NCBI GenBank assembly: GCA_963995525.1
Contig: OZ023210.1
Coordinates: forward strand, 22,117,913 to 22,181,912
DNA from: Escarpia spicata
Taxonomy: Eukaryota > Annelida > Polychaeta > Sabellida > Siboglinidae
Length of the DNA stretch: 64,000 nucleotides
Reading direction: 5' to 3'
Within the stretch, counting starts at the first letter, position 1. Each line of letters opens with the position of its first letter. The notes beneath the pieces were generated by a model. That model did not search any database. It was not told where the DNA came from and was given only the letters and a program-made list of their open reading frames with translations. This document shows, piece after piece, positions 1 to 13,800 of this stretch. A program made the position numbers and the translations under genes.

Positions 1-1719
1 GATTGGCATTATGATAATCCCGGAAATTTGTGAATAGTGAGATCGGATATGTATTGTCTGTCTATTTATATATACATGGAAATGGAAGTAATTAATATGT
101 CGGGGTGTGTATGGTTAATAACAGGCATTTATGGGTTTGTTCTGCATTTTAATGTTGCCATATATGAATGTAGTGGTGTCTACTTGATTGTGTCATACTG
201 ATATGATGGGAGGGGGTATTCTTAAAAATGTACGGTCTAATAATTATCGTAAAATCAGAAACTATGTACAAATGTTTCTTTGTCCAGTAAAAGGAATTTT
301 GGCATTGGATGTTTGTTAAATCCAAACTTTTCAGTAGAAATAAGTAATTTAATTTATTTACATACACATGCTGAATTGAAGACTTAATACACGAGGCATG
401 TCTAGTTTTGACTGAGAATGTTGAAGGGTTAAATACATATATACGGCAACTCATTTTGGCGGCCAAAGGTATGACAGTGGTGTAGTATGACACCGTTGAA
501 AGCCCTGGCGAGACGAACCAACTGGTGTTGAAACTGTACAAAGTGATAACAAACACAAATGTGTTTCCGTAGCAGTGTATAATCGTTTATTTTTAAACAT
601 TTTATATATTTTTTAAACAGGTTTTGTACTTGAAGCAAAGGCATCACTAATAAAGAGTGTGGCCTAATGCAGACAACAAACTCAGATGTTGTATTCACTA
701 CCGTGCTTTCACAATTGTAGTGCATTTGTCAACAATATCAAGTAGCATTATAATGGTCATTGGTCATGGTCATCTCCTTGACTCTAATTATCCCACCAGA
801 CCTGCAAGAGTTGGTCAATAATGTAGCCATCTTACAATGTTTCCAGTTGCCGTCCACTTTACTACTTTGTCCACATTAAGACTGTGATACTCATATGTCT
901 GCTACAACAGCTTTATTGAACTACGAGTCCATGGTCTGCGATAAATTACTGGTCCATGTAACCTACTAGTGCAATACACAAGTAAATTACTGGTCTTAGG
1001 ACTCTTGTGCATTTGTGTGTGTGTGTGTGTGCGCGGTGCGTGCGTTTGTGTTTGTATGAATCAAATCATACCGCATTCAGTTTTGTGCATCAATCAAATG
1101 TCATGATGGCAACACTATTCCATGATTATCTAATATCATTCGATTTTCACTTGAATATTTACTCACATGTCCGCAGCTATGATATGTAACTAATCTGCAG
1201 TAACAGTTATGATTATATGTCACACAGACAGTTATTGCTTCCTTGTGTCACCTCTTGAATCCACAAACTACTGGTCTACATTCTAGCAACTGACAGTAGA
1301 CGAGGCAGCCAATCAGCATTGAACAAATGGCACAGAGTTACTGGCTTGAGTTGGCACTTTACAATGAATAGTATGTCTTAGTGATAACATGGTGATAACC
1401 ACAGAGTAGAAGATTGGTGACCTCTTCCAGCCTCCTGCCCCAATGTTCACAGGGACGCAGCTAAATATATGTAAACATTGAACACATTTGTGCTTTGCTA
1501 TTTTTAAATTTACTAAACATGATTACTCTAACACACTTGGCGGAAACATTAAATTGACACTTGTAGCCGGCATGCAACATCTTTCCTTCTAATACATTCC
1601 TTCATTCATTTGACCAGATGCTGTTATCACAATATATACGAGGAAGAGACCATGAGCAATTCTGTATGAGCACTGGCTGTGCTGATGTTGGGAGGTGTTC
1701 CAAGAGGTCTGTATTAGTT
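1..1719. other. 3' flank / 3' UTR of CLCN7, no other gene seen
   Basis: AT-rich sequence downstream of the CLCN7 stop. It holds a short (TG)n run at about 1015-1031. No conserved exon was recognised on either strand; the open frames are short and lack family motifs. Confidence 0.5.
912..917 (-). terminator. possible CLCN7 polyadenylation signal
   Basis: AATAAA on the minus strand about 800 nt beyond the stop codon. It is one of several such hexamers in this AT-rich tract (another is at about 587), so the choice is weak. Confidence 0.25.
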
Positions 1720-1818
1720 TCAGTTGAATGACATCTGCAGTTCCTCCAGGCCCTTGCTGCCTTTGTGCGACTCGAAGCGATACCGCGCAAGGTCCTTCCT
1801 TGTCACTATGCCAATCAC
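1720..1818 (-). CDS. CLCN7: CLCN7 exon 23 (stop codon)
   Basis: 33 codons with TGA at 1722-1720: [20 protein letters not shown] then [12 protein letters not shown]. Matches [21 protein letters not shown] at the ClC-7 C-terminus. Acceptor TTGCAG. Confidence 0.97.
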   Translation of the reverse strand: MIGIVTRKDLARYRFESHKGSKGLEELQMSFN

Positions 1819-4800
1819 CTGCAACACCAGTCACATTCATTGCCATGGAAACAGTGTGACGTAAGTATTCTACAGCTGTGCGAACACCATCTTGTAGACC
1901 CAAATACCCTGCTGTCTTTAGACAGTTACACTGTCATCAGGTAATAGGATTATACTGACTGAATTATATAGTTATTACAAAATGTCATCAGATGACACAG
2001 TTACACCATGTCATCTTATGACTCGGCTACACCATGTCATCAGATTGTATTACCAGATGACACATTCTGTCATCAGTCTCATCATGTCATTAGATGACAC
2101 AGTCACATTGTGTCCTCAGATGACACAATTACTAATTCTTTGGATACTTATGGTCTCACCTCATTGTTTTTGTCAACGACCACTAGATGGCGCAACCCTA
2201 GACCGCGGAACAACTTGAATATCCGTGGCAGAGATGTGTTCTACAAGTGGAAATGTTAGAAGGTACACAGGAAACTCAATAAAACAAAAACATGCAAAAT
2301 GACAGCGTATTGCTATGCAACGAATATTGCACAAAACCCCCTCACCCAAATACAGGGTTACGGTCGCCTCGATAATCCCGTCTCCTTGCCATTAAGGTCA
2401 TCTTGGGACAGTCCCAAATTATTTATACATTAAGAGATAGAATGTTAGTACCATTAATCCGGACACCTCTCTATTCAGGAATACAGTCACTAATCCAGTG
2501 CAAAACAATGAGATTGCCTGCAGATTACCCCTGCACTTATGGTCAGTCACAGCTGGGAAGCCAAGATTGGTGGTGGATGTGGCAGATCAATGATCGGGCA
2601 CCCGCCCACCTAAGGTGATGCTGAGAATGAGAAGCCAAGCATGAATTTGGCATCTGGATGTTTATTCGGCGACTGGCGTATTGAAAACAATAAAAAGACG
2701 CAAAACCTCAGTTATCCTTTGGGTTTATGTGTCTCTTGGAAGTCAAATTATTACTGGCTGAGCAGAGTTTACAAACAAATGCAGAAGTGCGGAATCAACG
2801 CCAATGGGCTTTGTCTTCGACGCTGACAATATGGCACCGTCTGTTAGGCGTCTGGATATCTGTTTACTGTTCGAAGAAGTCTGCTTGGAGTAGCACAGGT
2901 GTCTTGATTTTGAATGTTAAAACAATGTGTTTTGTAAATTGTTGTTATTTTACTGGCGTAATTGAGTGATAATAGGTTACCCGAAATATCCTGTGGCGCC
3001 TATAAAACTGAATCTCATATTATGAAAGTTTGAACTGTTTGCATTCTCGCAACACCTAGTTGATCTTAATCAGTAAATATCAAAAGAAACATCATGTCAG
3101 CAAATAATATATTGTACCACGAATGACGCTTAGTGGTATAATGTATGGGCCCCAATAATGTATAACAAAATCTGTAACGCTATTAGTAGCATCAATCCGC
3201 AAACACCGTGCGGTGCATGTGTATAAATGTGTGTGTATCTAAATGTTAATTGTAATCAAAGTTCCCGTTGACTAATAACTGTATATGCCACACCACACGT
3301 GACAATACATACTTCATTGCTTAATGTTCATTGCTGTTAAACTAGCATGCATATGTAGGTCGATGGTGATGTTTGTCAATTTCCCGTGATGCTTCAGTCT
3401 ACAATTCTGTATTGAGGTCACCTCGCTATTAAGGTCACTCTGGTCCAGTCCCGTTAGTGACCGTAGTACCGGGGTTCGACTGTACACACAAGCACACAAA
3501 GACCTCATGAACGGCTGGCAGAAGTGCAAGTTATGAAACATATATAGCAGCTGTTTCTAAGTCACATTTATTCTGTCCAATTGGCTACTCTGTAATTGTC
3601 AAGTAAAGATAAAATGGAAGTTTTTATATAGCGCAGTATCCAGTCTGCTCAAAGAGCTTTATACTTTACTCCATGCCAGACCTGTTCAATCGAACACCAT
3701 CGCGACTTCTCTAATTAATGCACAAAGACTATTCGTACACAAATATCTGCCACAGCCAGGTACTTGTTAGTACACTTGAACTGGTGCAAAGTGGAGTGAA
3801 TGAACTTGCCCAAAGTGGCAGCTCATGCTTCGAATCTGGGTTCTCTCGATTGAAAGTCCGATGGTCTAGCCTCTGCATTCCTTGTTAATATGTAGACTGA
3901 ATTGTCTAACTGAATAAGGCCTGAATACAATGGGTCTCTCTCTCTCTCAATGGGCAGTACAATGGTAGTATCAGATCGAGTACTCACATCGAACACCGTG
4001 TAGGGTGCAGGGTTCATATAGGGTACAAGGTTCATCACACACTTGTTCTCTCGCTCCGTTATGTGGATTTGCTGCAAGAGAACAAAACAGTCTATACAAA
4101 GTAAGCAATGCAACGCAGAGTCCAGTTTTCTATAGCATGTCATAGGGCTTAGGGAATTCAAATACATCATATGAATAACAGCACTTACGAGACATACTGC
4201 TCATAAGGAATCTTCATTCACAGACAGATTTTACAAACAGGACATTAAGACATCAATTTCATAAAAAGACTAATATTTGTGCACAATTTCATATGATCTC
4301 ATAAAAGGTAAGTTCTTATATAACACAGCACCCAGTCGTCAGAACTGCTCAATGCACTTTACACTTTGTTCCCTGGCAGACCTGTTCAATCGGACACCAT
4401 CTTGACTTCTCTAGGAAGCATTGAGCAACGTTGCAATTAATGCGCAAAGACTATTCGTACACGAATATCCACCACTGTCTATAGCCAGGTACTCATTTAT
4501 ATAGCAGCAAGCTGAGTGAATTGGAACAACGTAGAGTGAGCAAACTTGCCCAAGGTTCAACACAGCAGCACTGGATTTGAACCCGGGTTCTCTCGATTGC
4601 GTGTCCGATGCTCTATCCACTGTGCCACTGTGCTCCAATATCACGATATGCCAAACCTGTCTTATTTCATACTAATGCATGAACACCATCTCAACTGCTC
4701 TGGGAAGCATTCAGCCATGCTGCATTTACTGCACTCAGATTATCTGTGCATATATATCCACCTGTCTGTAGTTGCCTCTCTGTCGAGTCTGAAGTTACCA

Positions 4801-7800
4801 CGCCCAGCAAATTTAATGTTTTACTGTGTCACGTAAGCATGCCTTATTACCATTATTTTGACTATTTATAGCTATTAAGACAGAGACAACAGCGAAAGAC
4901 GTGACACCAACTCACCTCAATCTTTGGGAAGCGGGGATAGATTTCCCTAAAGTGGTCGAGGGTCAATCGGCTGGACCCTCTTATCCCCGTTGCGGGATCT
5001 GTGAAAGCCTGGGCCAAAAAAAACAGAGTAGTAAAAACCCTTCAGTCATCTTGCATTTGTTAATTGTTCATATTACTTCTGACCTGTTCATACATGTTTA
5101 GCACCTCTGAATATACTTTGTTCAGATTTATAAATGCATGTATTAGTATTAAAATATTTGTCATCAAAATCACCGATTAGTTTTGTAACAAATAATTTCT
5201 CAACAATAAAATAATGATGATCAGTACCGGTACCTTGTTTTTGAGCAACACTATGAGTTGTGACCGTGTGATTGTGCCTCGAAGCAAACCAAATGTTGAT
5301 CTACCGATCTGATTCTGAAAGACAAACAGGAATTAAAAAAAAACGGCCAAGAGGCTCTGAAGTCCTTTGGAATTTGTGGGGCCCTAGGGGGGTAGAATGA
5401 TTCGATCAAATACAGATTTCTTGTGTACAGTGGCACTACCACATGTAATGTCTATGCAAAATCGGAGACAAATTTACTGAAATATTTGCACTATAGCCAA
5501 AGTTACAAGAATTTAAACAGGGCATCTGTCAAGAATTAGTTGTGGAGAAAAGTCCATTTTAAAGTCGAGAGTCATTATTCACATGATAACAAAATTCAAC
5601 ATGGTATAACAAAATATTCATTGCTATTAGTGTTACATAGTCACTTGCTACGCAGTAACGCTGTATCAGTACAGTACAGTAACAATGAAGGCAATACTCA
5701 ACAGGTACTAGTTCACAGGGCTACTTTATTTTGGCAACTGCCTGTTTACTACAGTACATCAGCCCTTAAGGCAAAATCCAGTCCCCCTCAATAACACATC
5801 ATTAATCTGGCCAATGCCATGGCAAGCAGCCTGTGTAGTGTCTACTAGGGTTGCAGTCTGTTAAGGACACTGTCTTTTAGCAACCAGGCCAATTAGTGAC
5901 AAACACACTACACAACATAACATCTAATTTTCGGGGGCCCTGAGGTGCCCTTAGAATGATTCAATCAAATACAGATTTCTTGTATACAGTGGCACTACCA
6001 CATGAAATGTCTATGCAAAATCAGAGAAAAAGTTACTGAAGAGTTTTTGAAAAATAGGCAACGTGAAAATATACCAGTTTGGGGGGCCATGGGGGTTAGA
6101 ATGATTCAATCAAATACAGATTTCTCGTGCCTAGTGGCAGACCCTAAGATTTGTCTATGCAAGATTAGAGAAAAAGTTACTGAATTGTTTCCGAGATATG
6201 GCAGCTAACACCGGACGGCAAACGCAAAGTGATGGCATAAGTCCGTTGGACCTTCGGCCCAAAGGACTAAAAAGTGTAAATGAGATCGTTTCTGTGTGCC
6301 GACTGTGTCTTGGTAAACTCAACAATAACAACATTACTTGTGAGTTGTGATAAAGCTCAAACATGGACATAATGGAACCGAAATGTAAAGTGAAAAGTTT
6401 TCCCAACATCATGTTCTTTTTCCGTCCATTATAGCTTATATATTATAGCTTGGGTACCATAGGCCATGTGACTGGCCTTCTGGGCCACGAGTGACAGCCC
6501 TACTGGGCCACTAGCCATGTGACACTGTCCTGCTGGGCTACTATGAGCCATGTGTGACTGGCCTGCTGGGCCACCATGGGCCATAAGTGACTGACCTGCT
6601 GGGCCACTAAGGGCCATAAGTGACTGGCTTACTGGGCCACTATGGGCCATGTGTGCATGGCCTGTGGGCCACACTTACAGGAGGCGTGTTGATGTGCTCT
6701 ACGACAGGGAAGCCTTCGTGCATGTCCTTCTTTAGCACATTCACAATATGGCTGACTGTCTCATTTGTCGCAAACGTTGTCACGGGATGACTCATTACTT
6801 CACTGAAACAACAAACAACATACATGACATTGACACGTAAAAACATTTTCATTTAGTATAAAGTATTCATTAGAATTTCAGTTGACTTCTTTATGTATGT
6901 GAAGGGTGTATAAAGTATGAATGGAATTTATAAAGATATCAATAAAAAATGGGCCCAATTTATACATTAACAATAAGTTTTCATTACTAACAGACAGACA
7001 AACACACAAACAGGCAGACAGAGACAGACAGACAGTATATATTTTGACTATCATACGCATATAAAAATACAATATACTAGACATAGTAAGGTCAGGGAGG
7101 CTCCCATTAAGACAATTATATGTCGCTATTAATGCCCTCACGAGTAGCATTGAGAATCACTAAAATTGTCACAAATCTGACTGGGTACACACAGCCATGT
7201 GACATTTGTGTGATGGTCATGTGACACTAGCGAGATGTAACCCTCACCTGGCCATGATGTTGGAGGTGAGATGTGGAGGCTCCCATGGAAGGATTGGAAC
7301 ACCAGCAAGCTTGATGTGAATGTCATAGAGACCCTAGAAACAAACATACAGTTTACCTAATCTTATTGTCTTAGTATAATTTTGTATCGCAGTTTCAGCC
7401 ATATTGTTTAGTGCAGCAGATAATAGAATATACATATTATAGTCATACACATTCTGCAAAATACAAAACTGTAAAGATTAATAAAATAATAATACACAGC
7501 TAAAATTATATATATAATTTAACTGTGTATTATATATATATATATATATGCAAATTATGATTAAAAAATAAAATAAGTACATTAAAACATATTCTATGGC
7601 ATGTCCTCCTGTTGGAAAAAGAAGGTTTTTAACTGTTGTTAGAAACTACTGGAACTGTCCTGGTATCTGATATTTGATGGCATGTTGTTTTATGCAGTTG
7701 CTGCTGCTTTGTTAATATGTAACGACTACATGTTGAATGAGTCGTGGTGGTGTGATGCCACTAACCTCATTGAAGAGGTCTCCCACCCATTTGGCAACCA

Positions 7801-10800
7801 TCAGCACTATCATGATGGGGAAGCCAAAGCTGATGCTTCCTGTCGCCTCGATCAGGATCACGGTCAAACTGATGGTCATCCTCACCACGCCACCTGCAAC
7901 GAAGATCACGGTCAAACTGAAGGTCATCTTCATCACGCCACCTGCAATGAAGATCACCGTCAAACTGATGGTCATCTTCGCCACACCACCTGCAACGAAG
8001 ATCACGGTCAAACTGATGGTCATCTTCACCATGCCACCTGCAATGAAGATGACGGTCAAACTAATGGTCATCTTCACCACGCCACCTGCAATGAAGATCA
8101 CGGTCAAACTAATGGTCATCTTCACACCACCTGCAAAGAAGATCACGGTCAAACTGATGGTCATCTTCACCATGCCATCTGCAGCGACCGCACATATAGT
8201 AAACAAAATACTGATTCTTTAAATGATGTTTTAAAGTGAATAAATAATAAAAATGTAGACTAAGTGTCCTAATTGCTCACTAATGTAAGAGACAACATAT
8301 TTAAAGTTATTATTTAAATCAAAAATATATAACTCATATTGACAAATATTGAGTAAGAAAAGTAATGAGGTTTACATGAGGAAATAAATGTTTACATCTA
8401 GGCAGGTAATGACAGTGAAATAAGTGTTTTCAGTCATTTCATAATTCCACTAGTTTACTGCTGAACACATTTCAACATTCAACGGTTCAACATCCGTTGG
8501 ACTCTCAAGGAATGTTACCGATGTTTTCATCCATGTGTCACATGACAGAGGATAAGAAAGCAGGAAAGGGAAATGACAGGAAACATACCTAGTTGTGCGG
8601 CTGCTCCCACCAAGGCAAACTTCCCCGGGTTGGCCCACTCCTATAAGGGAAGACACAAGTTGGAAACAAATTGACTGGATTGTTTGGTTACCATAGCAAC
8701 AACAAAATAATTTTAAAATAATTTTGAACTGAATATGTATGGAGTTGGCATTTGATGAAACATTAGAATAGTTTTAACATGACTGCCATACACAGTAAAA
8801 ACACCTGGAAGGTGGACAAGAAAGCCATTGTTGCATGGAGGGTCCAACAATTATTCTCATTCTTAAATCTGTAAATTTTGTTCTAAAGCCATTCAAGGCT
8901 ATAATGTTTACCAATAAGTCCAACCATTAAGATAAGTTTTCCATTTTTTAGGTATTTCTCCACAGAAGGGATACAGATGGTATCTTAAATGGTTCTTCTT
9001 GTTAAAAATCCAGATATAGGGATATACAAAGCTAAACATGCAGATTAGATTGTTGACAAGCCTATGATGCTATGAGGAGACAAACTGTTTGTTATACAAG
9101 CACACAAACAGGTCGGTACACTGTCACACATTTACTGTGAACACAATAGGGGGCCATTTCATTATCATTCTGATCAAACGCCTGATTTTGCTCTTTAAAA
9201 TCGATTTTGTTCCTTACCAGTGATTTTGTATACTGAGAATTGTCAACCCAAGGGTGTACCACTGGCACACTTTTGTCAAGTTTTCAATAATATAATATGG
9301 CGAAAGCCTTTAGAAAAACCTCCTTAAACTTAACAATGGATTCTGTTTGATGAAAAATTTTCATTTGAGCTCATTATATTGATTAAATGGTCCCAGCGAC
9401 TACTTTTTGCTGTTTGAAAAAGCTCCTTAAACTTAAGAATGGATTCTGTCTAATGATGGATTTTCATATGAGCTCATCATCTCGGTGAAACAGTACCCAG
9501 GGCCGCATTCACAGTTTGCGTAGTGATCGTTTTTTTGCCAGGAAAGTCAATTTTGCCATTCAAAGTTACGTCATGCTGATGTATCCAAAGATGGCCTCCA
9601 TAGTTGGTTTTGGATTTGAAGAGGATTATTTTTTAATGGGATGACAAGTTGAGTTTTTAACAAAACAAAACTTTTCCTTATCATTAAACAAATTGCAAGG
9701 GTGACAGCATTTTCGTCAAAAAACACATTCAAAATCAGTCTGCTTTCAACAGAGCCATTTTGAATGTAGCGAACATAATATTTAACCGTTCAACTTCCGG
9801 CGGCGAACTGTGACAGATTGTGACATCGCGGCGCAAACTCTGAACATGACCCAGGTGTCTACTCACTGCGTCTGGGAAGATTCCCCGCATGGAGAGGCCG
9901 ATGAGTCTTCCCCATGCCGCTCCCGTGAGGAGACAGGGGATGAAGAGGCCACTGGGAACACTCAGCCCATAGGTCCACGTTGCCAGCAGGAAGTAGACAA
10001 CCCCAAACAGGGCAACTGTCAGCGGGCGGTAGGAATCTAAACACAAAGTAGTGACATCATATGTGACCCAAAATGAGGCAATTCTTGAACAAAATGCATT
10101 TTGCTTTTTATTATGTATTTGAATTGAGCATATTCAGAGGGGGAAATGATACGTCCATGTTACCTACATTCACACTACTTTCAGAGATACAGCAATCTGA
10201 AAGTCGACATTGCTAAACGTGTGATTTAGAGAAAACAGCTTCAAAGTTTTCACTCAGTCGATTGTGGTTTTCACACTGTCAATGGTGGTTTCACAATTTT
10301 AACTATGGTTTTCACTGTATCAGCTGTGGTTTTCACTTTGTTGAATATGGTATCAGCGAGAAGCGTCTCATTTTGGAATGGCCAGTCACAAATCCTCACC
10401 CACTTTTAGAACTACCGAGGGAATTATTTCTGTCATTACAAACATGTCTACAAACATATATTAATTCATCTAATATCAAGTCGCTTTCAAGTTGTGCTAT
10501 ATTAAGTGTGATTGGTTTTCTTTCTACTACAACATGTGGTAATTTCGAACGTGCTGTGTAACAATTTCTGCTGAATTAATATTTAAATGTGCTTAATCGT
10601 AGCTCATCTGTTGAATGCCAATCCAAGTCATTCATAGTATATACAGATGTGTCATTTTTGTTCCGATTCATTCCATTCTTGTTCTCAAGTAACATGTAGT
10701 GTACATGCACACAAAATGAACATAGCATCAACGTGGTTTGTGACATTTAAACATTTTACACATTCTCACATGTGACATTTTACATAGGTTCTCACCTGGT

Positions 10801-13800
10801 GGTTTGTGGTATTTTAAACACATTCTTATGCAGTGGTTTGTAACATTTACACATTTGTTGAAACAATTTCCGTAATGACTCCCCATTGCATCCCGCCCCG
10901 CTCCCTGGTCCACAAAGTTGCCAATCAAACCTTTCTCTGAAGTAGATACAGTGACAAGCCCAGCCTGTTCACGGTGCCTGGGAATCCAGGAAGTTACTAA
11001 TTTAATCATCAAAAGTAGATATACTTTGTTTCAACATAATTATTGTGTTGCTACACTGTAACTCCTGTCGGCAGTTAAGGTCAGCGGTTAACACTTGAAA
11101 GGAATGTTTGTTTAGCAACATCCAATAAGTTTCATTGTGTTAATTACAGCTGTCAAAGCCAGACATGCCCAAGTGTTTACGTCTGTAGAGCATCACCGTG
11201 GGAAAGACAGCACCAGTGAATAGCTAGTGGGAAAGACAGCGCCAGTGAATAGCCAATAATCATCCAATGAGCTTCTAAATTTACAACCGAAACATTATAC
11301 ATATTACTAACAATCAATCACGAAGTTAAATTGTTGTATTCAAATAAAAACGTTTGAATAAAATTATGACAGTTTTATATTGCAATACTCATTTTATATT
11401 CTTCTAAGACATTTTATAATTATATTCATAACTTTCAGAAAACCATAACTATTTAATGGTTCTACCTAACGTCATCTTAACTTATTTCTTTCATTATATA
11501 ATTCTACACCTGTAAATTGTATTAATGTCTAGACGTGCATTAAAGACACTGATATTTTTTGGCCACCGTAATTGCTGCTGGCTGACAGATGCAGACATAA
11601 AAATATGCTCACTTGCCATGTGCCACGGCAGTCAGTCATCGGCAGGCTGGTGGCAGTCAAAGTTGTAACATTGTACACAGGCACAGCATTGGATGATGTC
11701 ACTATGCTGGCTTTGTAGAACTTGTAGTGGACTAAATATTGGTTGATAAATTATAACAAGTGAATGATGACAGTTTCTTCAGGGTATCTCAAGCAGCATT
11801 ATTTATAGATTTAGCAATTCAGTAATGTGTATAATTTTCTGTAGTCGGATATTTGTATTCCCGTAATACTGCGGCAGTTTCTGTAATGCCGTAATCTGAG
11901 GTGAATTTCCGTAATGATTATGGAAAGTCCGTCATTGTAGGCAGCCCTGCATTAGACACATTTGACATGTGTTCCCATCTAGCGGTTTGTGACATTCGAC
12001 AGACATTCTCACCTGGTGGGTCATGAAAGAGACTTTTGACACTCTGTTCTGGAGTCTGGAACCATATGGTAGCCATAGAGCTGTATTGGCCATCCAGGCA
12101 GTACATCTGAAAGTCAGTGTCATGTACGCAGTATAGTCACGATTTATTATGTTGCTAATAAGAAGCAGAAACCATGAACTCAGACGCAAATAATAAACTG
12201 TAGTTTGAGTATCTGTGTATATCTGGTATGTGCACGTGTGGATGCACAAGTTCAGTAAACAGGCAAACCAAAATTATGGCCGTACAAATAACATAAATGT
12301 TCTTGTTCAATCTCCAAGATTGCAAAGGAAATAAATGATCTTTAATAGCAGAAGTCATGTAGTTAATTACAACAATCCACAAACACATATATATATATTT
12401 CTGATGACAACCCGCATATTGCTTCACCCAATAACTGCTTATTGTGCCTTACACTGAATTCAGGTGTGGATTAATTTGTAAATGTACAATCGTGCCCTCA
12501 GAGTTCCAACCAACCTGCAGTGGGTGCACAATGGGATCCTTCCCTAGGGCCTAGCAGTCTTCCCTTCTATCTACCTACCTGCAGTGGGTGCACAATGGGA
12601 TTCTTCCCTAGGGCCTAGCAGTCTTCCCTTCTATCTACCTACCTGCACTGGGTGCACAATGGGATCCTTCCCTAGGGCCTGGCAGTCTTCAATGAAGTAG
12701 ATCAGGAGGAAGGCAGCCACAGCCGTGAGAGCCGCCACCAACACAGCCTCCAGCACCTGAGCCAGGGGGGTGTGGATGTGCCTGGGAAAATACAGAGGTG
12801 CAGTCTTACTTAAACGGACACAGTCTGTTCCAAATTGTTCATGTATTAATTAATATAATGTTCTTAAGACTATACAAACTTTGTTGAAGGTATACTGCCT
12901 GCCAAATTGTGTTTAGTAAGCCTGTAACTAGGGTCACAATTTGAAGGCACATGCATGGTCAAATAGTAAACAAAACATCCAGTTTCAAAACAAGTTTTAT
13001 TGGCAATACGGCTGAGTCGGGCTGAGTTAACTGCTATAGCCTTCGATGTTCAACAATGCTCACTCTCCCATTGTCAACACAGCAGACTTCCAGTTAGAAA
13101 TTACTACATCTGCTAATTCCAGGCAGACGAACAGACTATGTCCCTTAAAGAGAAAGAGCTGGAGGATACAACACAACATTAGTGAAAGGAAGGGTCGATT
13201 AGACATACGAAAGTTATAATTCTCACAGAGAACAGAACATCAGTGGAACTAAGGACCTGCTGATTGAGTACATGCCAGCAGTGTTAATGTTTAAAACAAA
13301 ATTTACAAATATCTACAAGGGGCAGGATATGCATACACACAACAATATTGGCCTCTATATAAGCCAATGGCCCCCCTTGTACACATGTCATCTGGGCGTT
13401 TTGCTTTGAATTTTATTAACTGTTGTTGATAAATCTTGTTATATCATGAAAAGAGGTCAGAGCATCATGTTTGAGAAGAATGTAGGACCTATTAAATGGC
13501 AATATATTAATTTATTTTAAACCTTGAAGTGAATTTAGTACAGTTGAGCATGTGTATTATAGTTTTGGTGGCAACATGTATTAGTGATGAAATTACACAC
13601 TTTTAAAACAGACTAATGGGCAGGTGGATTTGTTTCTTTTGTATGTAAACTACATAAGTTGTTTGGAAGAAGTTTCAGAATTTTGTATGGTTAGGTTTTC
13701 TTATAATAAGACAAAACTTTTATATGGCCACCAATGGGAAAGTGATAACACCACCAGGACAATTCAAGTTGTCACTAAGTATCTTAGAGTTTAGATCAAT

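Noticed and set aside
1982..2218. Plus-strand 78-codon frame [10 protein letters not shown]...
   Set aside because: Made of the GTCATC repeat plus the antisense of CLCN7 exon 22.
7682..8239. Histidine-rich 185-codon plus-strand frame ([16 protein letters not shown] repeats) and a second 161-codon plus-strand frame as genes
   Set aside because: They are the antisense and shifted readings of the CLCN7 exon 16 array on the minus strand.
9810..10040. Plus-strand 76-codon frame
   Set aside because: Shadow of CLCN7 exon 14.
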